Below are positions 46,085 through 54,134 of a DNA stretch of 64,000 bases, piece after piece. The notes beneath the pieces are model-generated. The model made no database searches. It was given only the letters and a program-made list of their open reading frames with translations, and was not told where the DNA came from. Source of the stretch: Phaeobacter sp. CECT 5382 (GTDB lineage Bacteria; Pseudomonadota; Alphaproteobacteria; Rhodobacterales; Rhodobacteraceae); assembly GCF_001457775.1 (NCBI RefSeq), contig NZ_CYSG01000005.1, positions 160,942 through 224,941 of the forward strand. Direction: 5' to 3'. The translations under genes were made by a program, and so were the position numbers. Positions within the stretch are counted from its first letter, which is position 1. Each line of letters starts with the position of its first letter.

Positions 46085-46106
46085 GGGTCGGCTCCTACAA
46101 CTGGCT

Positions 46107-46141
46107 GGCTATTACTGCCAGATAAGAAGGCTATTACGGCC
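46107..46141. promoter_or_regulatory. 22-bp-spaced direct repeat, probable AraC operator
   Basis: GGCTATTACTGCC (46107-46119) and GGCTATTACGGCC (46129-46141) are direct repeats differing at one base, 22 bp apart start to start, two helical turns. They lie between the divergent dmdC and AraC genes. Confidence 0.75.
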
Positions 46142-46205
46142 CCGCAATCTCCCCAGCAGACGACAAATTTGCCAAAAGTGACAAAACCGGCGTAGAAGCA
46201 GGGCT

Positions 46206-47231
46206 ATGAACTTTGAACAGACTTCTCCGGTGCTGCCAACCGTTTCACGGGCCTTTCTCGAAGACTGGCTGACGGCCCTGCGGCAGCAGTGCCCGCCGCA
46301 GCAGTTGGCGGGTTTTATGGCGCAGATCGGGCTGACCGGTGCTGTCCGGCCCGGCGGTCGCGTCACCCATGACCAGATCGTGCGTCTGTATCAGCTGGTG
46401 GCGGTCGAAACCGGCGACGAAATGATGGGGCTCTGGAGCCGCCCAGTGCGTACGGGGGCACTGAAACATCTCTGTGCCTCGGTGCGCGGTGCGTCGTCCC
46501 TGTCGGCAGCCCTGTATCGGTTTACCTCCTTTTGGAACCTGTTGCTGGACGATTTCAGCCTGGTGTTTGAAACCGAATCTGAGCGAATGCGCATTGTCTT
46601 GGAGCCGCGCGACGGGGCTGTAGCACAGCGTTTTGGCCATATGTTGTTGCTGAAACTGGCACATGGCATTGCATCCTGGCTGACCGGGCAGGAGGTGCCT
46701 CTGCGCGATGTAGGCTTTGCCTTTGAGCGCCCTGATTTCGCCGAAGACTATCTGGTGCTGTTCCCGGCGCCGATCCGGTTCGGGCAGGGGGTCTCGTCGA
46801 TCGTATTCGAGGCTCAGCTAGGAGATCTGCCAGTGGCTCGCAGCGAGGCTGAAATGCAGGAGTTTTTGTTGCGGGCTCCGCGGGACTGGATCTTTACCAG
46901 CTACCGCGAACATGCCCTGCCACTGCGCCTGCGCGAGATGTTGCAACAGGCGGATCAGCTCGATTTTCGTCTCGATGATGCGGCGCAGGCGTTGAACCTG
47001 ACGCCGCGCACTTTGATCCGGCGGCTCGATGCCGAAGGTACCTCTTTTCAGGCGATCAAGGACGGGCTGCGCCGCGATATTGCCATCCGCGATCTGTCCC
47101 GGGGGATCAAGAGCATCGAGGCGATTTCACAAGATATCGGTTTCGCCTCGGCGGCGAATTTCCACCGAGCGTTTCGGCGATGGACCAATGTGACCCCAGG
47201 GGCCTATCGCAAGCAAAATACCAAGACCTGA
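46206..47231 (+). CDS. AraC family transcriptional regulator
   Basis: This 341-residue AraC regulator has an N-terminal Arabinose_bd-like domain of the OruR/ArgR type (about 20-210) and a C-terminal double helix-turn-helix (LDDAAQALNLTPRTLIRRLDAEGTSFQAIKDGLRRDIAIRDL, then IGFASAANFHRAFRRWTNVTPGAYR). It is divergent from dmdCD with a matched pair of direct repeats in the spacer, so it probably controls that operon in response to a DMSP-derived acid or CoA ester. That control is inference. Confidence 0.92.
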   Translation: MNFEQTSPVLPTVSRAFLEDWLTALRQQCPPQQLAGFMAQIGLTGAVRPGGRVTHDQIVRLYQLVAVETGDEMMGLWSRPVRTGALKHLCASVRGASSLSAALYRFTSFWNLLLDDFSLVFETESERMRIVLEPRDGAVAQRFGHMLLLKLAHGIASWLTGQEVPLRDVGFAFERPDFAEDYLVLFPAPIRFGQGVSSIVFEAQLGDLPVARSEAEMQEFLLRAPRDWIFTSYREHALPLRLREMLQQADQLDFRLDDAAQALNLTPRTLIRRLDAEGTSFQAIKDGLRRDIAIRDLSRGIKSIEAISQDIGFASAANFHRAFRRWTNVTPGAYRKQNTKT

Positions 47232-47263
47232 GGTGGGGTGAGGTCTTTGACGCTGTACGGTCG

Positions 47264-48577
47264 CTACATCGAATTGGGCAGGAACAATACCAGCGATGGC
47301 AGCAACACCAGCAGCGCCAGACGAATGACATCGACAATCCAGAAGGGGGTCACACCGCGAAAGATTGTGGCTGTCGTGACATCCCCAACCACTCCTTTGA
47401 GCACAAAAACATTGAGCCCCACGGGGGGTGTGATCAGGCTGATCTCGGTCACGACCACAACAATGATACCGAACCAGACCGGATCAAAGCCAAGGTCGGT
47501 GACCAGAGGGAAAAAGATTGGCACCGTCAGCAGCAGCATCGACAGGCTCTCAAAAACGCAGCCCAGCACCACATAGATCGCCAGGATCATCAACATCACT
47601 ACCATCGGGGCCAGCCCGGCGGATTGCACCAGCTCGGTCAGGGCCTCTGGCAGGCCAGCCAGATTGACGAAATTGGAAAAGACCCAGGCGCCAATCAGCA
47701 CGGCAAACAGCGAGGCAGTCGTCTGAACGGTCTCGATCAGCACCTGCAGGGTGCCTTCAAAGGTCAGACTGCGCCGTGACAGGGCGATTAGAAAAGCCCC
47801 GGCAGCGCCCATGCCCGCAGCCTCGGTCGGCGAGAACGTCAGATGCAGTGGCCAGAAATCGAGCGCCCCATAGAGGCCACCGATGACGACAAAGAACAAC
47901 AACAGCACAGCCCAGACTCCACGCAGGGCAGCAGCACGGTCGGTCCAGGTGGTCGGCGCGCCCGCAGGACCTGCCTCCGGGTTGCGCAAAATGGTGTAGC
48001 GGACTGCAGCCAAATAGAGCAGGACCCCCAACAGGCCGGGGATGATCCCGGCGATGAAGAGCTTGCCGATGCTGGTTTCCGTGAGCAGGCCATAGATCAC
48101 CAAAATGACCGAAGGCGGGATCAGAATTCCCAAGGTGCCCCCCGCCGCAATCGAGGCCGTCGAAAGACTATCGGCGTATTTGTATTTGCGCATCTGTGGC
48201 ATGGCGACCTTGGACATGGTCGCGGCCGTCGCCAAGGACGAGCCGCAGATGGCAGAAAAGCCGGCGCAGGCCACAATCGTTGCCATCGCCAGTCCGCCGC
48301 GCATATGGCCAAGGAATGCATAGGAGACCTGATAGAGCTCTCGCGATAGCCCGCCTTTGTTGACGAAAAGACCCATCAGGATGAACAGTGGCACCACCGA
48401 CAGCCCATAGTCCTGAGCGGTGTCGATTATCAGGCGCCCCACCATGGAGATCGAGGCGCGAAATCCGCGCAGTTCGGCGTAGCCGGCAAAACCAACCAAA
48501 CCCATGGCAATGGCAATGGGCATCCGCAGGAATACCAGGGCAAGCACGGCAGCAAGGCCGATAAGAGAGGCAAGCAT
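47264..48577 (-). CDS. TRAP transporter large permease (DctM family)
   Basis: The large membrane subunit of a TRAP transporter, 437 residues with about twelve segments, provides sodium-coupled uptake of an organic acid. Features are MLASLIGLAAVLALVFLRMPIAIAMG at the start, VPLFILMGLFVNKGG, and AAGGTLGILIPPSVILVIYGLLTETSIGKLFIAGIIPG, the family signature. Its ATG at 48577 overlaps the stop of the small permease (TGATG). No periplasmic binding protein (DctP) adjoins the pair, so it must be encoded elsewhere. Substrate unknown. Confidence 0.94.
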   Translation of the reverse strand: MLASLIGLAAVLALVFLRMPIAIAMGLVGFAGYAELRGFRASISMVGRLIIDTAQDYGLSVVPLFILMGLFVNKGGLSRELYQVSYAFLGHMRGGLAMATIVACAGFSAICGSSLATAATMSKVAMPQMRKYKYADSLSTASIAAGGTLGILIPPSVILVIYGLLTETSIGKLFIAGIIPGLLGVLLYLAAVRYTILRNPEAGPAGAPTTWTDRAAALRGVWAVLLLFFVVIGGLYGALDFWPLHLTFSPTEAAGMGAAGAFLIALSRRSLTFEGTLQVLIETVQTTASLFAVLIGAWVFSNFVNLAGLPEALTELVQSAGLAPMVVMLMILAIYVVLGCVFESLSMLLLTVPIFFPLVTDLGFDPVWFGIIVVVVTEISLITPPVGLNVFVLKGVVGDVTTATIFRGVTPFWIVDVIRLALLVLLPSLVLFLPNSM

Positions 48578-49125
48578 CAGAAACGGACCTTTGAGGGGGC
48601 AATTATTCGGGCAACACCGCGCGCCAGCAAGGTCAGCGCGGTCAGCAGGGTAAAGCCGGCAATGAACCATCCGGCATAGTGTTGGGGCAGGTGAAGGTAT
48701 TCGGTCATATCGCCATAAGACCGTGCGCGCTCAGCCAGCTCCCAAACGCGTTTTGCCGGCCACAGCAGGATCACGCCACACAGAAGGTCAATCAGAATGT
48801 CGCGCAGTAAAGCTAAGCGGCGCGAAAACAGCGGGTCCATCAGATCCACAACGATATGGGCCCCTTTCCAGCTGACGATCGGCAAAGAGGAAAACACGAT
48901 GATGGCCATGGCCAGCCGGGTCAATTCGGTGGCGGCCTCGATCGGGTTGTTGAACAGACTGCGCAAAATCACATCGGCAAAGGTCATGGTCATCAGGCCA
49001 AACAGGCTGGCCGCCCCCAGCCATGTCGGCAGAATCGCGATATAGCGCCAGAGGCTTGGCTGTCGCAGCCGCATGTCCCAGGGGAACAGAGCTGCACTGT
49101 CGGATGTGGTGTCGTCGGGTTTCAC
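48577..49125 (-). CDS. TRAP transporter small permease (DctQ family)
   Basis: This 182-residue DctQ-type subunit has four membrane segments (LGAASLFGLMTMTFADVILRSLF, LAMAIIVFSSLPIVSWKGAHI with the conserved lysine-glycine-H pattern, then two more). The GTG at 49125 is chosen because GGAAAG lies nine bases upstream; no ATG precedes the hydrophobic core apart from one at residue 18 of this model. It is translationally coupled to the large permease. Confidence 0.88.
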   Translation of the reverse strand: MKPDDTTSDSAALFPWDMRLRQPSLWRYIAILPTWLGAASLFGLMTMTFADVILRSLFNNPIEAATELTRLAMAIIVFSSLPIVSWKGAHIVVDLMDPLFSRRLALLRDILIDLLCGVILLWPAKRVWELAERARSYGDMTEYLHLPQHYAGWFIAGFTLLTALTLLARGVARIIAPSKVRF

Positions 49126-49504
49126 AAGAGATATCTTTCCAGCGTCTGGGCCGACCCTAGCCGGGCCGGGAGAGCGAGAGCAAGACCACAGGTCGGCCAT
49201 GTCTCGGGTTCAAGGCAGGCCCTTTGCCTGGTCAGGCAGTGCCCTGCCTGGGCATAGATTTCCTGGCAGAGATCTCCTGCGATTTGAAATGTATATTAAT
49301 AATCATATTTCATTACCCATTACCTTCCGTCAAGCCCCGTCAGGCCACGACAGCAGATCAATGTCTTGTCCGGCAGGTGAATTTGTCTGGCACCTTGGGT
49401 GGCAGCCGCGCAGGGCAATGCCCGCGAGGCCTATAAAAAAGGCCCCTGAAATCAGGGGCCTTTTTGCGTTGTTGCCAATCGGTTGCCCAAAAGCCAGTCA
49501 GGGG
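49126..49504. other. Spacer with AT-rich dyad upstream of TRAP genes
   Basis: This 379-base stretch holds an AT-rich near-palindrome at 49286-49311 (GAAAT...ATTTC around TATATTAATAAT), an obvious compositional dip likely to be the TRAP operon's promoter/operator, and a strong terminator at its right end. No gene is supported. Confidence 0.5.
49436..49465. terminator. Bidirectional terminator after tauC
   Basis: Perfect inverted repeat GGCCCCTGA / TCAGGGGCC flanked by A and T runs of five or more. It ends the minus-strand tau operon. Confidence 0.92.
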
Positions 49505-50770
49505 TCAGCTGCGGCCTTTCCAGGGCACCAGGATGTTTTCGGCTTTGCGCATCAGGATATCGATGCCGTAGCCGATGATGCCGATCAAAACGATGCCGAG
49601 GATCACGATATCCGTGAGCTGGAACTTGGAGGCGGCAATGATCATCATCCCGGCACCTTTTTGCGCCGCAACCAATTCGGCCGCAACAACCGTGCCCCAG
49701 CAGACGCCCATGGCAACCCGGGCCCCGGTAAAGATCTCGGGCAGGGAATTGGGAACGATCACATAGCGCATGATCTGTGCCTTGGATGCGCCCAACGAGT
49801 AGGCCGCGTGGATCTTTGAGATATTCACCCCGGACACACCGGCCCGTGCGGCAATGGTCATGATCCACAGGGCCGCCAGGAACAGCAGCACGATTTTGCC
49901 TGTCTCCCAAATGCCGAACCAGATGATCACCAGCGGGATCAGTGCCAGCGGTGGCACCGGGCGCATGAATTCCACAATCGGGTCAAACCAGCCCCGGAAC
50001 CAGCCGGACAGACCCATGGCGTAGCCCAGTGGAATGCCAACAAGCGAGCCAAGAATGAAGCCTGCTATAACGCGGGTAAGCGACCAGCCGAGATGCTCCC
50101 AAAGAGAAAAATTCTGGTAGCCTTCGCGGGAAATTTCGAAAAACCGCGCGACGACCTTTTCGGGGGAGGGCAACCAGATCGGGTTCATCTGCATGCCTAG
50201 ATCCGGCGTATAGATGATGGCCCCCTTGCCGCTGAGGGTGATGGTGCCGTCGCCTGCGTCAAAGCTGCCGTCGGAGGCAGCTGCGGCACCATTGATCGCG
50301 ACTATTTTTGCACCTGCTTTGCGTTTGATCTCATCGTTTTTGTCAAACAGGATCGTCGCCGAACGCGAGGCTGTCATGGCAATGGAGTCATTTTTGGCCA
50401 ATCCATCGCCGGGGTCGACGTCGAATTTTTCCGCATCCTCGCCAAAGGGGGCAACGCGCAGGAACACGGTTGCGTCGTGGCGCTGCCCATCCGTGTCTTC
50501 GACGGTATAGGTGAAGTCCGTCTCGCCAGTGAACGGGCCGGGCACGTGGAAGGGCAACAGCTTGGAGCCGGTGAAGGCAGCCCAGATCAAAAAGATCACC
50601 AGAACTGAAATCACCGAAGCCGCGCGATCGGGTGTCACAGCGCTTTCATCGCCAAAGGTCACAGTCTTGAGACTGGTGAAACTTTTTTGAGCGGTCATGC
50701 CCTTGCGGATCATTTTGACCAGCAAAAATGCCCCTACGAACAGCCCGATGTAGAAGAGAAGTACACTCAT
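49505..50770 (-). CDS. tauC: Taurine-type ABC transporter permease with periplasmic insert
   Basis: The C-terminal 220 residues are a TauC/SsuC-type permease: LPSPEKVVARFFEI, then EHLGWSLTRVIAGFILGSLVGIPLGYAMG and the EAA loop YSLGASKAQIMRYVIVPNSLPEIF. The N-terminal 200 residues are unusual for TauC: two hydrophobic segments (residues 1-20 and 53-70) bracket a cytoplasmic loop, and residues about 75-195 form a soluble, probably periplasmic, domain (FTYTVEDTDGQRHDATVFLRVAP). A standard TauC is about 275 residues; this one has 421. Its ATG overlaps the tauB stop. Confidence 0.86.
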   Translation of the reverse strand: MSVLLFYIGLFVGAFLLVKMIRKGMTAQKSFTSLKTVTFGDESAVTPDRAASVISVLVIFLIWAAFTGSKLLPFHVPGPFTGETDFTYTVEDTDGQRHDATVFLRVAPFGEDAEKFDVDPGDGLAKNDSIAMTASRSATILFDKNDEIKRKAGAKIVAINGAAAASDGSFDAGDGTITLSGKGAIIYTPDLGMQMNPIWLPSPEKVVARFFEISREGYQNFSLWEHLGWSLTRVIAGFILGSLVGIPLGYAMGLSGWFRGWFDPIVEFMRPVPPLALIPLVIIWFGIWETGKIVLLFLAALWIMTIAARAGVSGVNISKIHAAYSLGASKAQIMRYVIVPNSLPEIFTGARVAMGVCWGTVVAAELVAAQKGAGMMIIAASKFQLTDIVILGIVLIGIIGYGIDILMRKAENILVPWKGRS

Positions 50771-51579
50771 GCCACGTCCTCCGTGCGGCCCATGATCTCT
50801 TCTTCCATTTCCCAGATCATCGACAGGATTTCATCGCGGGTTTCGGCAAAGCCTTCGGATTTTTTCACGTCCCGCAGGTCGGCGTTGACGCCACGTTCGG
50901 CAAAGGGCAGGCGGTATTCTTTGTGAATACGGCCGGGGCGTGGTGCCATGACCAGCAGGCGCTCGCCCAGGAGCAGGGCCTCTTCAACCGAGTGAGTGAT
51001 CAGGATGATGGTCTTGCCGGTCTCTTTCCAGAGCTTCAGCACCAGCCCCTGCATCTTCTCGCGGGTCAGTGCATCCAGCGCGCCAAGGGGTTCATCCATC
51101 AGGATAATATCTGGCTCATTAGCCAGGCACCGGGCCAGGGCGACGCGTTGCTGCATGCCGCCTGACAGTTCGTAAACTGCCTTTTCCTTGAAATCCTGCA
51201 GGCCAACGACCTCCAGCAGGTGGTCGGCGATCTTGTCGCGCTCGGCTTTGGGCATGCCCTTCATGCGGGGGCCAAAATCGACGTTTTCGCGCACGCTCAT
51301 CCATTCAAACAAAGCGCCCTTTTGGAACACCATGCCGCGTTCGGCATCGGGACCGGTGACAAGATGGCCATTCAGCTCAATCTTACCTTCGGTCGGGGCA
51401 AGAAAGCCTGCCAGAATATTCAGAAGCGTTGTCTTGCCGCAGCCGGATGGCCCCAGCACCGACATGAGCTCCCCCGGTTTTAGTGAAATCGACACGTCTT
51501 TCAGCGCCTGTACCGAACTGCCATTGGGCAGATCAAAGCGCATAGAAAGCCCGCTGATGTCCAATCCTGTCATGGCCAT
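50767..51579 (-). CDS. tauB: Taurine-type ABC transporter ATP-binding protein
   Basis: This 270-residue ABC ATPase of the nitrate/sulfonate/taurine group has Walker A (GPSGCGKTTLLNIL), ABC signature (LSGGMQQRVALARCL), Walker B (IILMDEPLGALDALTRE) and the switch histidine in ILITHSVEEA. It couples with tauC by an ATGA overlap and follows tauA by 67 bases in one minus-strand operon. Confidence 0.94.
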   Translation of the reverse strand: MAMTGLDISGLSMRFDLPNGSSVQALKDVSISLKPGELMSVLGPSGCGKTTLLNILAGFLAPTEGKIELNGHLVTGPDAERGMVFQKGALFEWMSVRENVDFGPRMKGMPKAERDKIADHLLEVVGLQDFKEKAVYELSGGMQQRVALARCLANEPDIILMDEPLGALDALTREKMQGLVLKLWKETGKTIILITHSVEEALLLGERLLVMAPRPGRIHKEYRLPFAERGVNADLRDVKKSEGFAETRDEILSMIWEMEEEIMGRTEDVA

Positions 51580-51646
51580 CCCCTAGCTGTTTTTTATGTG
51601 GAAAATGGCCCGGAAAAATCCGGGCCAAATCAAAGTTTGCAGGGGC

Positions 51647-52651
51647 CTAGTTGCCAGCCGCAGCAAGTGGGGCGGTCTCGACCGTGGCTGCATAGGAATC
51701 GAGTGCGCCTTCGATGCTGCCTGCGTCAACAAAGACGTTGGCGACACCCAGCATAAAGTTTTGGGCTGCACCACCCAGCCACTTGTCCGACAGCTGGTCA
51801 TCCACGGAAGGGAAGCTGAAGGTGGCGATGGTGGCCTCGGTATCGGCTAGATCCATGCCCGCGTCCTTGGCGATCACCGGCAGCATCACGTCTTTTTTGT
51901 CGCCTGCGTTCCACATGGCATTCATGTCGGCGGTGACTTTCAGGAAGCCCGATACCAGATCAGGTTCCTGCGTAACAAAGTTCGACGGCGCAGCAGTAAC
52001 GTCAAACACCAAAATACCCAGTGCTTCTTTTTCGGCACCGGTCAGCAGGATGTTGCCGTGCTCTTTCATGCGGCGCAACGCGCCACCCCAGCCGCAGACC
52101 ATGTCCAGGTTGCCCTGGGCAAAGGCAGCAGCGCCATCCGGTGGTGCCATGTCGACGATTTCCATCGAGTTCACGTCAACACCGAAATGCTTCATCTGCG
52201 ACAGGAAGCCATAGTGAGCGGCGGTGCCGATTGGAACACCAACCTTCTTGCCTGCCAGCTCAGCTGCGTTTTCCTTGTCGATCTCAAGGCCTTCGGCAAC
52301 GACGCAATTGTCATTTTCGGAATAGCTAACCGCAACATCCAGGGTCTGCAGATCCTGACCTGCCGATGTGGCAACAACGAAAGGCGGAACACCCTGGCTG
52401 ACCGCGATTTGCACATCCCCCGAGGCCATCGCCGCAGACATCGCGGTGCCGGTATCAAAGGCAACCCAGTTGATTTTGACACCCAGTTCTTTTTCATAGA
52501 TGCCTTCGGCTTTGCCATACTGGAAGGGCATTGGCCATTCGAGGAAATAGGCCACTGTCAGCTCATCTAGGGCTGCGGCCTGTGAAGCAGTGAGCATAGC
52601 GGCAGCAGCTGCTGTCGATGTCATCACGGATTTCATTTTGGTCAGTTTCAT
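51647..52651 (-). CDS. tauA: Taurine-type periplasmic binding protein
   Basis: This 334-residue exported binding protein has signal MKLTKMKSVMTSTAAAAAM... and then LDELTVAYFLEWPMPFQYGKAEG, GTAMSAAMASGDVQIAVSQGVPPFVVATSAG and GTAAHYGFLSQMKHFGVD, which match the Roseobacter TauA proteins as I remember them. The ATG at 52651 has AGGGTG upstream. It leads tauABC. The ligand is probably taurine or a related aminosulfonate; no taurine dehydrogenase, Tpa or Xsc gene adjoins, so another sulfonate is possible. Confidence 0.88.
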   Translation of the reverse strand: MKLTKMKSVMTSTAAAAAMLTASQAAALDELTVAYFLEWPMPFQYGKAEGIYEKELGVKINWVAFDTGTAMSAAMASGDVQIAVSQGVPPFVVATSAGQDLQTLDVAVSYSENDNCVVAEGLEIDKENAAELAGKKVGVPIGTAAHYGFLSQMKHFGVDVNSMEIVDMAPPDGAAAFAQGNLDMVCGWGGALRRMKEHGNILLTGAEKEALGILVFDVTAAPSNFVTQEPDLVSGFLKVTADMNAMWNAGDKKDVMLPVIAKDAGMDLADTEATIATFSFPSVDDQLSDKWLGGAAQNFMLGVANVFVDAGSIEGALDSYAATVETAPLAAAGN

Positions 52652-52980
52652 TTTTTCACCCTGTTGTCTTTGATCCTTGAGGATCGTTGGTCTTTGGCAT
52701 GCGGCAGTTTGGCCTGCCTTGTTGCTGTGTTTTGGCTGATTGGCGCGAACGTGCGCTATCGGTACGAAAAAACTAACGAACAAAGCGGCCATGGCTTCAC
52801 AAATCGCTGTCTTTCTGGAAAGTCGAAATCTAGTATCGGAAAAACCGAAATAGAGGTGTTGCTGGAAAAATGGGCAGGGCGGTGCTTTCAAAAGCTGATC
52901 AATAGGCTGATGACCCAGCTGGGCGCGAAGAAGGGTAGGCTGATGGATACTGGTGACCAAACTTTAGGAGAAACCTGCAG
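52652..52980. promoter_or_regulatory. Divergent tauA/LysR control region
   Basis: This 329-base spacer is relatively AT-rich and includes a dyad TCGG-AAAAA-CCGA (52836-52848) inside TATCGGAAAAACCGAAATA, which fits the T-N11-A pattern of LysR operators. A similar TATCGGTACGAAAA lies near 52757. No small gene is supported. Confidence 0.5.
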
Positions 52981-53985
52981 ATGATGGATCGCTCAAAGCT
53001 GAGTATGCGCTGGCTGGAGATATTTCTTTTGGCGGCGCGCACGGGGTCTATTCAAAAGACCGCTGCCGAAAGCGGGCTGTCTGCCAGCACGGTCTCGCAG
53101 CATCTGCATAGTCTGCAAAGCAGTCTGGGGGTGGCGCTGCTGGATCATTCCAAACGGCCGATGCAGCTGACCTCGGCGGGGGTGATCTTTGCGCGCTACG
53201 TGGAAGACGGCATTCGCCTGATCCGTCGCGGCGAGACCGAACTGACGACCGGCAACTGGGCAGAATCACGTGACCTGCGGTTTGGCATGGTTGATGATTT
53301 CGACAGCGAAGTGGCGCCGGAATTGGCCCAATTTCTAGCCACGGCACTGCCGAAATGCCGCTTCATGCACTACACCCGTCCAAGCCATGCGATTTTGCAG
53401 CTGTTAGTGGAGCAAAAACTTGATGCCGCCGTCGCCACGCGGCCGTTGAACGATATGCCGGGATTGGTGGAATACCGGCTGCTTCGCGACCCTTTCGTGT
53501 TGGCGGTTCCGTCGAGTTCGACCTTCAACGCAGAAGAGTTTCTAAGTGGCAAATCCGGCCTGCCGTTTTTGCGTTACTCCGGGGCGCAGATCATTGGCAA
53601 TCTGATCGAAATCCATCTGCGTCGCCTCAAGGTGACGCTTCCCAACCGGTTTGAGATGGAGAGCAACCATTCCCTGATGGGATTGGTGGCCGAGGGCAGC
53701 GGTTGGGCGATCAGCACCCCCGCCAGCTACTTTCGCGCCAAGCGGTTTCACGACCGGGTGACGTTGTTGCCGTTTCCGGCCAAAGGCTTTGCCCGCAACC
53801 TGTCCCTGTTCAGCACCGATGTTTTTCCGCCCGGCATGGCTGAGGTCGTCGCGAGCGCGCTGCGTCGCCTGATTGCGCGCAATTTCACCGAGCCGGTGGT
53901 CTCAAAGGTTCCTTGGTTGGCACATGAATTCATGGTTTTGGGGGGCGATGAGCCGGGGCCAGCCAAGACGGAAACCGAGGATTAG
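52981..53985 (+). CDS. LysR family regulator of the sulfonate locus
   Basis: This 334-residue LysR protein has an N-terminal HTH (RWLEIFLLAARTGSIQKTAAESGLSASTVSQHLHSLQSSLGVALLD) and a substrate-binding domain to about residue 310. The ATG has AGGAG ten bases upstream. It is divergent from tauABC and upstream of the FAD dehydrogenase gene, so it probably controls both. Known Roseobacter tau loci use TauR (a MocR/GntR type), so a LysR here is atypical and supports a different substrate. Confidence 0.92.
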   Translation: MMDRSKLSMRWLEIFLLAARTGSIQKTAAESGLSASTVSQHLHSLQSSLGVALLDHSKRPMQLTSAGVIFARYVEDGIRLIRRGETELTTGNWAESRDLRFGMVDDFDSEVAPELAQFLATALPKCRFMHYTRPSHAILQLLVEQKLDAAVATRPLNDMPGLVEYRLLRDPFVLAVPSSSTFNAEEFLSGKSGLPFLRYSGAQIIGNLIEIHLRRLKVTLPNRFEMESNHSLMGLVAEGSGWAISTPASYFRAKRFHDRVTLLPFPAKGFARNLSLFSTDVFPPGMAEVVASALRRLIARNFTEPVVSKVPWLAHEFMVLGGDEPGPAKTETED

Positions 53986-54006
53986 GTCACGGTCTGGGTT
54001 GTGGTT

Positions 54007-54026
54007 GCGACTTTCGGAAAAGTCGC
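54007..54026 (+). terminator. 8-bp hairpin after LysR gene
   Basis: GCGACTTT-CGGA-AAAGTCGC; no immediate T-run, though TTTTTT follows 25 bases on. Confidence 0.4.
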
Positions 54027-54134
54027 GGCAATTCGTAAGTCAGTTTCGGTTTTTTAGGATCAGGGGGGCGGCAGCTTGACCAATCCTGCTGAAAACGACT
54101 GATCTCTGGGAGAGACCTTCCTGGAGCACCAATC

